Below are positions 29,576 to 40,503 of a stretch of 64,000 bases of DNA, piece after piece. The stretch's first letter is position 1; every line of letters begins with the position of its first letter. The DNA is from Lysobacter luteus (GTDB lineage: Bacteria > Pseudomonadota > Gammaproteobacteria > Xanthomonadales > Xanthomonadaceae): assembly GCF_907164845.1 (NCBI RefSeq), contig NZ_OU015430.1, forward strand, positions 1 through 64,000, in the 5' to 3' direction. A program made the translations under genes and the position numbers. Below the pieces are notes generated by a model. The model was not told the DNA's origin and made no database searches. It saw nothing but the letters and a program-made list of their open reading frames with translations.

Positions 29576-29590
29576 GCCTGCCGGTTACCC

Positions 29591-31291
29591 ATGAACCAGA
29601 CCCGTGTATTCCTGATCTTCGCCTGGCTGATGGTGGCCACCCTGCTGTGGATGGCGTGGGACAAGGAACAGGCGATACCGTCGCCGGCCAGCGAGGTCGC
29701 GGGCATGCCCGCGTTGCCCGGCGACGCCAGCGTCCCGTCGGTCGACGCCGCCCCGGTCGTGCCGGTGGCGGGTCAGCCCGTGCCGGCCGCCAGTGCCAGC
29801 GCCGCGGCACCGGCCGCCACCGCGGTCACGGTGCGCACCGACGTGCTGGAGGTCGTGCTCGATGGCGGCGAGATCCGCCAGGCCGACCTGCTGGGCTACC
29901 CGAGCACTGCCGACGAGGACAGCCCGCCCGTGCGCCTGTTCGCGCAGGACCCGGCCAACTACTTCGTCGCCCAGAGCGGCTGGGTCAGCAACAGCGGCGC
30001 CGCGCCGTCGCACCAGGCCGGGTTCGAGTTCGACCGCGCCGCGCTCGCTCCGGGCGCCGACCTCTCGCTCGACGCGGGCGAGGAGCAGGTGGTGGTTCCG
30101 TTCACCTGGACCGGCGCCGACGGCGTGACCATCCGCCGCACCTACACCTTCAACCGCGGTGACTACGTGGTGCAGGTCCGCGACGAGGTGGTCAACAACG
30201 GCGCCTCGCCGTGGCAGGGCTTCGTCTACCGCCAGCTCAGCCGCGTGCCGCGCGCGCTCAAGTCGTCCGGTCCGATGAGCGTGGAGCAGTACAGCTTCCA
30301 GGGCGCGGCGTGGTTCGGCGGCGGCGAGTACGACCGGCGCGACTACGAGGACTTCGTCGACGACGGCCCGCTCAACCTGCAGGTCACCGGCGGCTGGATC
30401 GCGATGCTCCAGCACCACTTCTTCGGCGCGTGGATCCCCGAGCGCGGTGACACCAGCACGTTCTCGCTGGCCACCCCCAGCGGTACCGGTGGCACCCACT
30501 ACCTGATCCGCGAGCTCGGTCCCGGTGTCAACGTCGCGCCCGGCGCGACCGCCGCCACCCAGGCCCGGCTGTGGGTCGGCCCCAAGCTGGTGGCCAACAT
30601 CCAGTCCCAGCAGGTGCCGGGGCTCGAGCGCGCGATCGACTTCAGCCGGTTCAGCATCATGGCGACCCTGGCCGGCTGGCTGTTCTGGGTGCTGGCCAAG
30701 CTGCACGGCCTGTTCGGCAACTGGGGCTGGGCGATCGTCGGCCTGGTGGTGATCATCAAGGCGGTGATGTTTCCGCTGTCGGCCGCGCAGTACAAGTCGA
30801 TGGCCAAGCTGCGCAAGTTCCAGCCGCGCATGGCGCAGCTCAAGGAGCGTTACGGCGACGACCGCCAGAAGCTGCAGCAGGCCATGATGGAGCTGTACAA
30901 GAAGGAGAAGATCAACCCGGTCGGCGGCTGCCTGCCGCTGCTGGTGCAGATGCCGGTGTTCCTGGCGCTGTACTGGATGCTGGCCGAGTCGGTCGAGCTG
31001 CGCCACGCGCCGTGGATCCTGTGGATCGACGACCTGACCGCGCGCGACCCGTACTTCGTGCTGCCCGTCATCAACATGGCGCTGATGTGGGCGACCCAGA
31101 AGCTCAACCCGATGACCGGCATCGACCCGATGCAGGCCAAGATGATGCAGTTCATGCCGCTGGTGTTCGGCGTCATGTTCGCGTTCTTCCCGGCCGGCCT
31201 GGTGTTGTATTGGGTGACCAACGCGGGACTGGGCCTGGCCCAGCAGTGGTGGATGATCAGGAAGTACAGCGAGGCGCCGGCCAAGGCATGA
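29591..31291 (+). CDS. yidC: Membrane protein insertase YidC
   Basis: A 566-residue inner-membrane insertase and chaperone that works with or without SecYEG. The N-terminal helix ([18 protein letters not shown]) is followed by an Ala/Pro-rich linker and a large periplasmic beta domain (~85-345), then the conserved five-helix core with [17 protein letters not shown]-like sequence, the positively charged hairpin [19 protein letters not shown] with [21 protein letters not shown], and the C-terminal helices. It begins 15 bases after rnpA. Confidence 0.97.
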   Translation: MNQTRVFLIFAWLMVATLLWMAWDKEQAIPSPASEVAGMPALPGDASVPSVDAAPVVPVAGQPVPAASASAAAPAATAVTVRTDVLEVVLDGGEIRQADLLGYPSTADEDSPPVRLFAQDPANYFVAQSGWVSNSGAAPSHQAGFEFDRAALAPGADLSLDAGEEQVVVPFTWTGADGVTIRRTYTFNRGDYVVQVRDEVVNNGASPWQGFVYRQLSRVPRALKSSGPMSVEQYSFQGAAWFGGGEYDRRDYEDFVDDGPLNLQVTGGWIAMLQHHFFGAWIPERGDTSTFSLATPSGTGGTHYLIRELGPGVNVAPGATAATQARLWVGPKLVANIQSQQVPGLERAIDFSRFSIMATLAGWLFWVLAKLHGLFGNWGWAIVGLVVIIKAVMFPLSAAQYKSMAKLRKFQPRMAQLKERYGDDRQKLQQAMMELYKKEKINPVGGCLPLLVQMPVFLALYWMLAESVELRHAPWILWIDDLTARDPYFVLPVINMALMWATQKLNPMTGIDPMQAKMMQFMPLVFGVMFAFFPAGLVLYWVTNAGLGLAQQWWMIRKYSEAPAKA

Positions 31292-31310
31292 GCCTGGCCC
31301 CGCCGGTGAC

Positions 31311-31336
31311 GAAAGCCCGCCGCCCGGCGGGCTTTC
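31311..31336 (+). terminator. Hairpin terminator after yidC
   Basis: A perfect 11-bp stem (31311-31321 with 31326-31336) and a 4-base loop sit 20 bases after the yidC stop, followed by a short T-rich stretch. It should separate yidC from mnmE at least partly. Confidence 0.7.
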
Positions 31337-31370
31337 CATTTGGGCGTTCGACATTCCGCACGGGCCAGCC

Positions 31371-32753
31371 ATGACCGACCGCGACACCATCGCCGCCATC
31401 GCGACCGCCCCGGGGGCCGGTGGCGTCGGCATCGTGCGGCTGTCCGGCGGCCACGCGCGGGCCATCGGTGAGGCGATCGCGCGGCGCACCCTGCGGCCGC
31501 GCCACGCCCACCACGCGCGGTTCCACGACGCCGACGGCAGCACTCTGGACGATGGGATCGCGCTGTATTTCGCCGGGCCGGCCAGCTACACCGGCGAGGA
31601 CGTGGTGGAGCTGCAGGGGCACGGCGGCGTCGCCGTGATGCAGGCCCTGCTGGCACGCTGCTGCGCACTCGGCGCGCGGATCGCGCGCCCGGGCGAATTC
31701 AGTGAGCGCGCCTTCCTCGAAGGCCGGCTCGACCTGGCCCAGGCCGAGGCGGTGGCCGACCTGATCGCGGCCGGCGACGCGCGCGCGGCCCGCGCGGCAC
31801 GGCGTGCGCTGGACGGTGAGTTCTCGCGCCGGGTCGATGCGCTGGCCGCCGACTTGCTCGCGATCCGGGTGCACGTTGAAGCGGCGATCGACTTCGCCGA
31901 CGAACCGCTCGACACCCTGGGTGGTGACGCGCTGCGAAAGCGGCTCGCGGCAGCGGTCGACGCACTCGATGCGCTGCTGGTTGCCGCGCGACGCGGCCGG
32001 CGCCTGCGCGACGGACTGCACGCGGTGATCGTCGGCCCGCCCAATGCCGGCAAGAGCTCGCTGCTCAACGCGCTGGCCGGCAGCGACCGCGCGATCGTCA
32101 CCGACATCGCCGGCACCACACGCGACCTGCTGCATGAAGTCGTGCGCATCGATGGCGTGGAGCTCTCGCTGGTCGACACCGCGGGCCTGCGCGAGGGCGG
32201 CGACACGATCGAACGCGAGGGCATGCGCCGCGCGCACGAGGAACTCGCCCGCGCCGACCTGGCGATCGTGGTGCTCGATGCACGCGACCCGGTCGCCGGG
32301 TGCGAGGCGGTCGCCGATGCGATCGCGGCGGTCCCGCAGCGCCTGTGGATCCTCAACAAGGCCGACCTGCTGGCGTCGGCGACCGATCCCGATGCATCGG
32401 CGTCGTCGCTGCCCGCCGCTATCCCGCGGTTCGGCGATGACAGACCGCCATTGCTGCTTTCCGCGCTGAGCGGTGCCGGCCTGGATGGCCTGCACGCACG
32501 CCTGAAGGCGCTGGCGGGCGACGAGTCGGCGGAGGGCACGGGCGCGTTCACCGCGCGTAGCCGCCACGTGGATGCACTGGAGCGCGCCGCGGCCGAACTC
32601 GCCGACGCCGGCGGCCACCTCGCGCACGAGTCGCTGGACCTGGCTGCGGAAGCTCTGCGCTCCGCCCACGATGCGTTGGGCGAGATCACCGGGCGCGTCC
32701 ATGCCGACGACCTGCTCGGGCACATCTTCTCGAGCTTCTGCATCGGCAAGTAG
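31371..32753 (+). CDS. mnmE: tRNA modification GTPase MnmE
   Basis: A 460-residue GTPase that, with MnmG, makes the cmnm5U34 wobble modification. N-terminal folate-binding domain ([22 protein letters not shown]), helical domain, and an inserted G domain with [31 protein letters not shown] and NKADL. It ends with the invariant FCIGK, whose Cys is needed for activity. All key motifs are intact. Fourth gene of the rightward origin-flanking set. Confidence 0.98.
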   Translation: MTDRDTIAAIATAPGAGGVGIVRLSGGHARAIGEAIARRTLRPRHAHHARFHDADGSTLDDGIALYFAGPASYTGEDVVELQGHGGVAVMQALLARCCALGARIARPGEFSERAFLEGRLDLAQAEAVADLIAAGDARAARAARRALDGEFSRRVDALAADLLAIRVHVEAAIDFADEPLDTLGGDALRKRLAAAVDALDALLVAARRGRRLRDGLHAVIVGPPNAGKSSLLNALAGSDRAIVTDIAGTTRDLLHEVVRIDGVELSLVDTAGLREGGDTIEREGMRRAHEELARADLAIVVLDARDPVAGCEAVADAIAAVPQRLWILNKADLLASATDPDASASSLPAAIPRFGDDRPPLLLSALSGAGLDGLHARLKALAGDESAEGTGAFTARSRHVDALERAAAELADAGGHLAHESLDLAAEALRSAHDALGEITGRVHADDLLGHIFSSFCIGK

Positions 32754-32841
32754 GTGTCCCGGACCCGCCGGCCGGGCGCTTGGCAAAGTGTGACGGCTGT
32801 CATTTTTCGGATCCGGCCGACGGTCCGTGCGCCGGCCCTGC

Positions 32842-32870
32842 TTGACAAAGGCCTCGCGCTGTCGTGACCT
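32842..32870 (+). promoter_or_regulatory. Possible promoter of the TonB-C lipoprotein gene
   Basis: A perfect TTGACA at 32842-32847 with a weak -10 (TGACCT, 32865-32870) after 17 bases, 45 bases upstream of the start codon. Confidence 0.4.
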
Positions 32871-32915
32871 TGTGCCTGTGCGCCCACACGGCCGCACTTC
32901 AGGGGGAATTCCGTC

Positions 32916-33947
32916 ATGATCGTTTCAAACCGCGAACGGCAGCCGAGCCGTCCTTTTGCCGTTGCAAGACTCTCGCTGGTGCTGGCCGTCGGGCTGGCGC
33001 TGGCCGCCTGTGGCAGCGAGGAGGCGCCGGGGGGCGCCGCCCCGGCCACGCCCGCCACCACCGCCGAAACCCAGGCGCCACCCGTGCCGACTGCCGAGAC
33101 CGCCGTCTCCGACGCGGTCAGCGCGCTCAGCGTGGACGAACTGCGCGAGGCCGCGCGCAAGGCCTACGGCGAGAATCGCCTGTACGCCCCGGTCGAGAAC
33201 AACGCGGTCGAGTACTACCTCGCGCTGCGTGACAAGGCGCCGGATGACGCCGGTGCATCCAGTGCACTGACCGACCTGTTGCCGATGACCGTCATCGCGA
33301 CCGAGCAGAGCATCACCCGCGAGGACTTCAACGAGGCCCGCCGGCTCGCCGCACTGGTCGAGAAGGCCCAGCCGACCCATCCGGCGCTGGACCGCCTGAA
33401 GACCAACATCGAGGCACGCGAGAAGGCCGCCGTCGCGCGCGTTGCCGCCGAGGCCACCAGCGCCGAGGAGCAGGCCGCGCGCCAGGTCGAGATCGAGCGC
33501 CAGCGCCTGGCCGACCAGAAGCGCCAGCAGGAACAGGCCGCGCGCGAACTGGCCCAGAAGGAGGCCGCCGACAAGGAAGCCGCCGAAGCCAAGGCCGAGT
33601 CCGATCGCATCGCCCAGCAGCAAGCCGAGCAGCGGGCCGCCGAACAGCGGGCCGCCGCCGCCCGTGCCTCGGCCGCTGCCGCCCCGACCGCCGCCGACCT
33701 GCGTCCGCTGTCGATGGCCGCGCCGACCTTCCCGCGTGATGCGTTGCGCGCCCGCCAGACCGGCGAGGTCGTGGTCGAGTACACCGTCGGCACCGACGGC
33801 TCGGTCACCTCGGCGCGGGTCGTGCGTTCGGAGCCGGCGCGGGTGTTCGACCGTGCAGCGCTCGATGCGGTGCAGAGCTGGCGCTTCCAGCCGATCTCGG
33901 CGCCGGTCACCACCCGTCGCGCGATCGGCTTCAATCCCGGCGGCTGA
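32916..33947 (+). CDS. Lipoprotein with coiled coil and C-terminal TonB domain
   Basis: A 343-residue protein. The signal sequence ends in a lipobox (LALAAC), so it is lipid-anchored rather than held by a TonB-type helix. A Pro/Ala/Thr-rich stretch and a helical region come next, then a long Glu/Ala/Gln/Arg coiled coil (~165-260, QVEIERQRLADQKRQQEQAA). The C-terminal ~80 residues form a TonB-C domain (APTFPRDALRARQTGEVVVE to SWRFQP). It stands alone between terminators. The TonB-C fold suggests contact with a receptor plug or peptidoglycan, but without the ExbB/ExbD-interacting helix it is unlikely to be a normal energy transducer. Confidence 0.85.
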   Translation: MIVSNRERQPSRPFAVARLSLVLAVGLALAACGSEEAPGGAAPATPATTAETQAPPVPTAETAVSDAVSALSVDELREAARKAYGENRLYAPVENNAVEYYLALRDKAPDDAGASSALTDLLPMTVIATEQSITREDFNEARRLAALVEKAQPTHPALDRLKTNIEAREKAAVARVAAEATSAEEQAARQVEIERQRLADQKRQQEQAARELAQKEAADKEAAEAKAESDRIAQQQAEQRAAEQRAAAARASAAAAPTAADLRPLSMAAPTFPRDALRARQTGEVVVEYTVGTDGSVTSARVVRSEPARVFDRAALDAVQSWRFQPISAPVTTRRAIGFNPGG

Positions 33948-33983
33948 ACCACACCGGCCGCGCCCAGCGGACCGGCCAAACGG

Positions 33984-34009
33984 AAAAGCCCGGCAATCGC
34001 CGGGCTTTT
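33984..34009. terminator. Bidirectional rho-independent terminator
   Basis: A perfect 11-bp stem (33984-33994 with 33999-34009) with loop AATC starts with AAAA and ends with TTTT, so it can serve both the lipoprotein gene and the convergent ABC permease gene. Confidence 0.88.
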
Positions 34010-34032
34010 CCTTTATCGGCAGGGCGTGTTGC

Positions 34033-35222
34033 TCACCCGGAGATCGCCAGCTTCTCCTGGTGGTAGCGGCGCACCGCCGCGAACCACAGCACCGCCGCCA
34101 ATCCGAACCCCGCCGCCAGGTAGATCGTCCAGGTCTGCGGGTCCACCGGTTCGGCCCGGATCACCTTCTGGATCATCTGGTTCTGGGCCAGGAAGGGCAC
34201 CGCGAACTGCCACGGCTCGTACTTCAGCGGGTTCACCGCCAGCAGCATGATCGGCAGCATCGGCAGCAGCATCAGCCAGGTCATGTGGCTCTGCGCCTCC
34301 TTCATGCTCTTGGAGGCGGCCGACAGGTAGCTGAGCAGCGTGGTGCCGATGAACAGCATCGGCAGCAGGATCAGCAGCAGCTTGGCAATGGCCGCGAAGC
34401 GCACGTCCAGCATCTGCGCCATGCCACCGGCGAACTGCGCGCTGAGCTTGAACGCCAGCAGCGTCAGCAGCAGCGAGGCGATGCCGACCAGGCAGGCGGC
34501 GATCATCTTGCCGCTGACGATCGCCCCGCGCGAGGCGGGCGTGGCCAGTAGCGGCTCCAGCGACTGCCGCTCACGTTCGCCGGCCGTGGCATCCATGATC
34601 AGGTAGGCGCCGCCCAGGAACGACATCAGGATCAGCAGGTACGGCAGCAGCATCGACAGCAGCACGCCACGCTTGGCTTCCGGCGTTGCCAGGTCGCGGC
34701 TGCCCAGCGCGATCGGCTGGGTCACCGTGGCGTCTATGCCGCGGGCATACAGCCGCAGCGCGCCGACCTGGCCGGCATACGCCTGCAGGGCGGCCTGCAG
34801 GCGCTTGACCGGAATCTCGGCGTTGCGGCGGGTGCTGTCGTGGACCACGTCGACACGCGCCGGCCGGCCCGCGCGCCAGTCCTCGGCGAACGCCGGGTCG
34901 ACCGACAGCGCGGCATCGAAGGTCTGCTCGCGTATCGCCGCGTCGACGTCGGCCGGCGGCTCGGCCACCTCGATGCCATGGCCGGCGAGGAAGGCCACCA
35001 GGTGCGGTGCGTGTTCGGCACCGACCACCGGCACCTTGAGGGTCTCGTCGAGCTGGGTGCGCGCGCGGCTCTCGGCCATCGTGCCGATGCCCAGCATGAT
35101 CGCCGGGTACAGCAGCGGACCCATCAACAGGGTCAGCGCCAGCGTGCGACGGTCGCGGGCGAAGTCACGCAGCTCCTTGCGGGCGACCGACCACAACTGG
35201 CGGAAGAATGCGTTGCCGGTGC

Positions 35223-35226
<4 letters not shown>
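34033..35226 (-). CDS. natB: ABC transporter permease (NatB-like)
   Basis: A 397-residue ABC-2 type permease: one N-terminal helix (TLALTLLMGPLLYPAIML), a periplasmic domain of ~150 residues, then five or six helices including LLPYLLILMSFLGGAYLIMD and LLLILLPMLFIGTTLLSYLS. The motif GERERQSLEPLLATPASR is typical of NatB/ABC-2 permeases that pair with NatA and export sodium or other substrates. Its start overlaps the ATPase stop by four bases (35223-35226), so they are translated together. Substrate not known. Confidence 0.85.
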
Positions 35227-35969
<743 letters not shown>

Positions 35970-36033
35970 GCGGTCGGTTCCTCATGCAGCCGGTGCTGGC
36001 GCGGCGCGTGGCGAAGGGCGGGTCGGACGCGGC

Positions 36034-37554
36034 TCACGGCGACCACCCGTTGAAATGCACGAACGGCGGCACGTAGGTCAGCGGCTCCAGGCACGACGCG
36101 TCGAGCGCCTTGGCATCGGCGCTCTCGATGAACTGCCCGAGCAGCTTGGGCATGCAGCCGACCGGGGCGACGTTGTGGCCCTGTCCCTCCAGCACCAGGT
36201 GGCGGCCGTTGGCCAGGTGGGCGGCGACGCGCTCGCCGTAGCGCGGCGGCGTCACCGGGTCGAGCTCGCCCGACAGCAGCAGCACCGGCAGGTCGGACTC
36301 GAACGGACGATGGAACCCCTCCGGCGCCTGCCCGTGCGGCCACACCGAGCACGGCGCGAAGAACGCCTGCGCCAGCTCGCTGCCGACGATGGTCTCGCCG
36401 TCGGCTGCGTCGGGCCGGTAGCGCCCGGCATCCTCGGCGCACAGCACCGACCATTGCATGCCGCGGGTCATCTGTCCCTGCATCTGCTCGCCGCTCATCT
36501 GCACCAGCGACATCAGCGGCGCGTAACGGCCGTTGGCGGCCTCGTCGATCATCAACGGCAGCAGCGACGCGGTCTGCGGGACGTAGGAGAACATGAAGGC
36601 CAGCCCGCCGACGGCGTCGGCGGTGACCGTGTCGCGCCGCAGCTGGCCGGTGCGCGAGTCGCGGTACTCCACCTCCACCGGCGCCGCCTCCAGGCGCTCC
36701 ATCACCGTCCGCAGCTGCTCGCGCATGTCGACCGGGTAGCGTTCGCGGCAGTCGGGCAGCGCGCGGCAACGCTCGGACTGCAGCGCCAGCGCGTCTTCGA
36801 GGGTGCGGGCGAACTCGCCACCGACCACCAGGTCGTTGGGCGCGACGCCGTCCAGCACTACCGTGCGCACGTGGTCGGGGTGGGTCATCGCGTACTGCTG
36901 CGCCACCCGCGTGCCGTAGGACACGCCCACCAGGTTGACCTGTTCGACCCCGAGCGCGGCGCGCACCGTGTCCAGGTCGCGCACGGCGTCGGTGGTGGTG
37001 TAGAAGCGCGGATCGGCGCGGCCTTCCAGCCCGGCGGCGCACTTGCCTGCGAACGCGGCCATCGCCTCCGGCGTTGCCGCGACCATTGCGTCGAGTTCGA
37101 GCGGCGTGCCGTCCGCCGCGCGGCAGTCGAGCGGGTTGGAGCCGCCGGTCCCGCGCTGGTCCACCAGCACGATGTCGCGCTGCTTGCCGACGTCGGCCAA
37201 CATGCGCTGGACGGTAGCGGCGTGTTCGGTGGCGGCCTGGCCGGGGCCGCCGGCGAGGAAGAACACCGGGTCGCCGGTGCCGACCGCGCTGCCCTTGTTG
37301 GCCGGCAGCCAGGCCAGCTGCAGGGCGATGCGGCGGCCGTCAGGACGTGACGGGTCCTCGGCGACCTCGAGCGTGCCGCATTGCGCGGCTACCGGTTCGA
37401 CACCGGCCGCGCCTTTCAGCGCACACGGTTCGAATGCGATGTCGCCGAAGCGGGCGGCGCCAGCCGGCGGCGCATCGGCCGGCCCACAACCGGCCAGCAA
37501 CAGGGTCGCCACCGATGCCGCGAGCGCGGCCGGCAGGAAACGGGTCGTATGCAT
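36034..37554 (-). CDS. Alpha/beta-hydrolase lipoprotein, tripeptidyl-aminopeptidase-like (S33)
   Basis: A 506-residue secreted hydrolase. Start 37554 gives a lipobox (TLLLAGC); the open frame continues far upstream through the next gene but is not real there. The fold shows the oxyanion region FFLAGGPGQAATEH, the nucleophile Ser in VGVSYGTRVAQQ, the acid Asp in SGELDPVTPPRYGE and His in GQGHNVAP, plus a C-terminal cap with cysteines (SVLCAEDAGR, DASCLEP). This is the S33/Streptomyces tripeptidyl-aminopeptidase group that releases N-terminal peptides. Probably periplasmic or outer-membrane anchored. Confidence 0.86.
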   Translation of the reverse strand: MHTTRFLPAALAASVATLLLAGCGPADAPPAGAARFGDIAFEPCALKGAAGVEPVAAQCGTLEVAEDPSRPDGRRIALQLAWLPANKGSAVGTGDPVFFLAGGPGQAATEHAATVQRMLADVGKQRDIVLVDQRGTGGSNPLDCRAADGTPLELDAMVAATPEAMAAFAGKCAAGLEGRADPRFYTTTDAVRDLDTVRAALGVEQVNLVGVSYGTRVAQQYAMTHPDHVRTVVLDGVAPNDLVVGGEFARTLEDALALQSERCRALPDCRERYPVDMREQLRTVMERLEAAPVEVEYRDSRTGQLRRDTVTADAVGGLAFMFSYVPQTASLLPLMIDEAANGRYAPLMSLVQMSGEQMQGQMTRGMQWSVLCAEDAGRYRPDAADGETIVGSELAQAFFAPCSVWPHGQAPEGFHRPFESDLPVLLLSGELDPVTPPRYGERVAAHLANGRHLVLEGQGHNVAPVGCMPKLLGQFIESADAKALDASCLEPLTYVPPFVHFNGWSP

Positions 37555-37667
37555 GGATCCCCTCTGGTCCAAGGCCAATCGCCTCAGGATGACAGACGGG
37601 GGTCGCGCGGAGAACGTGACAAAGGTCGGGGGGAGCCGGGACTCCCGGGCCGCGTCCGCCGGCGTCG

Positions 37668-38435
37668 CTACTTGCTGCTGACGTACTTCTCGCGACGGAT
37701 CTGCTTGACCTCCAGGCCGCTCTCCTTGAGCGCCTCGAAACAGCTGTCGACCATGTTCGGGTTGCCGCACAGGTAGGCGATGTCGCCGTCCGGGTCGGGG
37801 GCGAAGTCCGGCAGGAACTGCTGCACATAGCCGTGGCGTACATCGGCATGGGCGTGGGGCGAACCTGCCGCCGGCAGTACGCGCGAGAAGCACGGCACGA
37901 AGCGGAAGTGGTCGGGGTGGCGATCCGCGAACGCACGGAACTCGTCGCCGTACAGCAGCTCGTCCGGGGTGCGCGCGCCGAACAGCAGTACCACCTGGAT
38001 ACCGCGTTCGGCGATCGCACGCTCCAGCTGCGGCAGCATCGCCCGGTACGGGGTGACGCCGGTGCCGGTGCCGATCAGCAGGTAGCGCCGGTTGGTGTCG
38101 GCCGGCACCAGGCAGAAGCGGCCGAACGGCCCGCTGGCGTCGACGGTGTCGCCCGCATCCAGCCCTTCGAACAGCGCGGTGGCGGCGCCGCCGGGCACGT
38201 AGCTGACCGCGATCTCGACCGCCTCGCCGGGGCCCATCGCGTGGTCGTGGATGGTCGCAAGCGAGTAGGAGCGCTTGGTCGCGGTGCCATCGGCGTACTG
38301 GAAGTGGACCTGGATGAACTGGCCGGGGATGAAGTCCAGCGGCGCGCCGTCGTCGCGCACGAACACGTAGTGACCGACGCTCGGGGCGAGCATGCGGCGC
38401 GAGACGAGTTTGAGGGGGAAATGCTGGATTGCCAC
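37668..38435 (-). CDS. fpr: Ferredoxin/flavodoxin-NADP+ reductase
   Basis: A 255-residue flavoprotein. FAD-binding domain with the KRSYSLA motif (R-x-Y-S/T) and FIPGQFIQVHF; NADP domain with IGTGTGVTPYRAM and YLCGNPNMVDS. It exchanges electrons between NADPH and ferredoxin or flavodoxin and takes part in oxidative-stress defence and iron-sulfur assembly. The ending EVKQIRREKYVSSK is family-typical. Start ATG 38435. It is divergent from the ABC export operon downstream of 38.6 kb. Confidence 0.9.
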   Translation of the reverse strand: MAIQHFPLKLVSRRMLAPSVGHYVFVRDDGAPLDFIPGQFIQVHFQYADGTATKRSYSLATIHDHAMGPGEAVEIAVSYVPGGAATALFEGLDAGDTVDASGPFGRFCLVPADTNRRYLLIGTGTGVTPYRAMLPQLERAIAERGIQVVLLFGARTPDELLYGDEFRAFADRHPDHFRFVPCFSRVLPAAGSPHAHADVRHGYVQQFLPDFAPDPDGDIAYLCGNPNMVDSCFEALKESGLEVKQIRREKYVSSK

Positions 38436-38643
38436 GGGGACCTTCGGATTCGCCTGCCCGGGAGGATCCGCGGAACAGTGTGTGCACGGGGTGGCCGGGC
38501 CGCGGCCACCGGGCCGCCTATACTACCGGGGATCGCCGCAGACCCCGCCCAGCCGCCCACGGGCCGGCACGGCGGACCGCACGTGCGACAGGCAGAAACA
38601 CCAGCACGAACACCAGTACCAGCACCGGCAAGGCCAAGACCCG

Positions 38644-39636
38644 ATGACCCAGAACCAGGCGACCGCCGCCGCGCCGGACACGGCCGTCCCGGCGCTGTCC
38701 GTCCGCGACCTGCGCAAGACCTACGACAACCACGTCGAAGCCCTCAAGGGCGTGTCGCTCGACGTGGCCGAGGGCGACTTCTTCGCCCTGCTCGGGCCCA
38801 ACGGCGCCGGCAAGAGCACCCTGATCGGCATCGTCAGTTCGCTGGTCAACCTGACCTCGGGCTCGGTCGAGATCTTCGGTACCGACATCCGCCGCGACCG
38901 CGACGCGGCGATGCGCCTGATGGGGCTGGTGCCGCAGGAAATCAACTTCAACACCTTCGAGCAGCCGCTCGACATCCTCGTCAACTACGCGGGGTTCTAC
39001 GGGATCCCCCGCGAGGTGGCGTTGCAGCGCGCCGAGGAGGAGCTCCGGCGCGCGCAGCTGTGGGACAAGGCCCGGATGATGAGCCGGACGCTGTCTGGCG
39101 GCATGAAGCGCCGGCTGATGATCGCCCGCGCGATGATGACGCGGCCGCGCCTGCTGATCCTCGACGAGCCCACCGCCGGTGTCGACATCGAGATCCGCCG
39201 CGGCATGTGGCAGACCCTGCGTGAGATCAACGCCGCCGGCACCACCATCATCCTCACCACCCACTACCTCGAGGAAGCCGAGTACCTGTGCCGCAACCTG
39301 GCGATCATCGACCGCGGCACGATCGTCGCCGCCGGGCCGATGAAGACCCTGCTGGCCCGGCTCGACGTCGAGGGATTCGTGCTCGACATCGACGGTGCGC
39401 TGCCGGCGGTGCTGCCGGAGATCGAAGGCACCACCGTGCTGGCGCGCGACGACCACACGCTCGACATCGAGATGCCGCGCGCGATGGACCTCAACCGCGT
39501 GTTCGCCGCGCTTGGCGATGCCGGCATCAGGGTGCGGTCCATGCGTACCAAGAGCAACCGGCTGGAAGAGCTGTTCGTGCGCATGGTCGCCGCCGGCGAA
39601 CCGGCCACGGCGACGTTGCCGGAGGCGCGAGCATGA
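38644..39636 (+). CDS. ABC transporter ATP-binding protein (YadG-like)
   Basis: A 330-residue ATPase: Walker A GPNGAGKSTL, Q-loop LVPQEINFN, signature LSGGMKRRLMIARAM, Walker B LLILDEPTAGVDIEIR and H-loop TTHYLEEAE, followed by a ~95-residue C-terminal regulatory domain (EGFVLDIDGALPAVLPEIEG). This layout is that of YadG-type exporter ATPases. The next gene starts inside its stop codon. Start ATG 38644 is at the first conserved block; Ala/Thr-rich N-terminus precedes it. Confidence 0.9.
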   Translation: MTQNQATAAAPDTAVPALSVRDLRKTYDNHVEALKGVSLDVAEGDFFALLGPNGAGKSTLIGIVSSLVNLTSGSVEIFGTDIRRDRDAAMRLMGLVPQEINFNTFEQPLDILVNYAGFYGIPREVALQRAEEELRRAQLWDKARMMSRTLSGGMKRRLMIARAMMTRPRLLILDEPTAGVDIEIRRGMWQTLREINAAGTTIILTTHYLEEAEYLCRNLAIIDRGTIVAAGPMKTLLARLDVEGFVLDIDGALPAVLPEIEGTTVLARDDHTLDIEMPRAMDLNRVFAALGDAGIRVRSMRTKSNRLEELFVRMVAAGEPATATLPEARA

Positions 39637-40403
39637 GCCACCCCAACCTGGTCGCGCTGGGCACCGTCGCGCGCCGCGAGATCAGCCGGATCCTGCGCAT
39701 CTGGGCCCAGACGCTGGTGCCGCCGGCGATCACCATGACGCTGTACTTCCTGATCTTCGGCGGGCTGATCGGTTCGCGGATCGGCACCATGGACGGCATC
39801 GCCTACATGGACTTCATCGTCCCCGGCCTGGTGATGATGAGCATCATCCAGAACAGCTACGGCAACATCGCCTCGTCGTTCTTCGGCGCCAAGTTCGGTC
39901 GCCACGTCGAAGAGCTGCTGGTCAGCCCGATGCCCAACTGGGTGATCCTCGGTGGCTACGTCGCCGGCGCTGTCGCCCGCGGGCTGGCGGTCGGCGCGAT
40001 CGTGCTGCTGATCGCCTCGCTGTTCACCGACGTGCGGGTGCCGCACCCGCTGGTGACGCTGGCCACCGTGCTGCTGGGCGCAACGATCTTCGCCCTGGCC
40101 GGCTTCGTCAACGCGGTCTACGCCAGGAAGTTCGACGACATCGCGATCGTACCGACCTTCATCCTGACCCCGCTGACCTACCTGGGCGGCGTGTTCTATT
40201 CGGTCAAGCTGCTGCCCGGCTGGGCCGAGGCGATGACCCACGCCAACCCGATCTTCTACATGGTCAATGCGTTCCGCTACGGCCTGCTCGGGGTCAGCGA
40301 CGTGCCGCTGTGGATCGCGTTCGCGCTGATGGTCGGCTTCGTGGTCGGCCTGACGGCGCTGGGCTTGTGGCTGCTCAAGCGCGGCACCGGCCTGCGCAGC
40401 TGA
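39633..40403 (+). CDS. ABC-2 transporter permease (YadH-like)
   Basis: A 256-residue ABC-2 permease with six helices. Conserved blocks are MTLYFLIFGGLIGSRIG, MDFIVPGLVMMSIIQNSYGN, and FGRHVEELLVSPMP, with FIPTFILTPLTYLGGVFYSV-like residues before the last helices. It overlaps the ATPase by ATGA (39633-39636) and forms the membrane half of that exporter. The substrate is unknown; related pairs handle drugs or polysaccharide/lipid precursors. Confidence 0.9.
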   Translation: MSHPNLVALGTVARREISRILRIWAQTLVPPAITMTLYFLIFGGLIGSRIGTMDGIAYMDFIVPGLVMMSIIQNSYGNIASSFFGAKFGRHVEELLVSPMPNWVILGGYVAGAVARGLAVGAIVLLIASLFTDVRVPHPLVTLATVLLGATIFALAGFVNAVYARKFDDIAIVPTFILTPLTYLGGVFYSVKLLPGWAEAMTHANPIFYMVNAFRYGLLGVSDVPLWIAFALMVGFVVGLTALGLWLLKRGTGLRS

Positions 40404-40503
40404 GAACCCGTGCCGCGCCCGCGCGGCGGCTCCTTCGTATGATGGCCCGTCGCCGGCCGGCCCCCGCCGCCGGCGACATTCCCTGTCATCGAAAGGAGTC
40501 CGC

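Noticed and set aside
29576-29590. A missing yidD gene between rnpA and yidC as a sign of deletion.
   Set aside because: Only 15 bases separate the two genes and no remnant is seen; absence of yidD at this place is not clear evidence of loss without comparing relatives.
37555-38487. In-frame extension of the peptidase lipoprotein gene upstream to 38487.
   Set aside because: It overlaps the clear ferredoxin-NADP reductase gene in another frame and has no homology; the lipobox start at 37554 is convincing.
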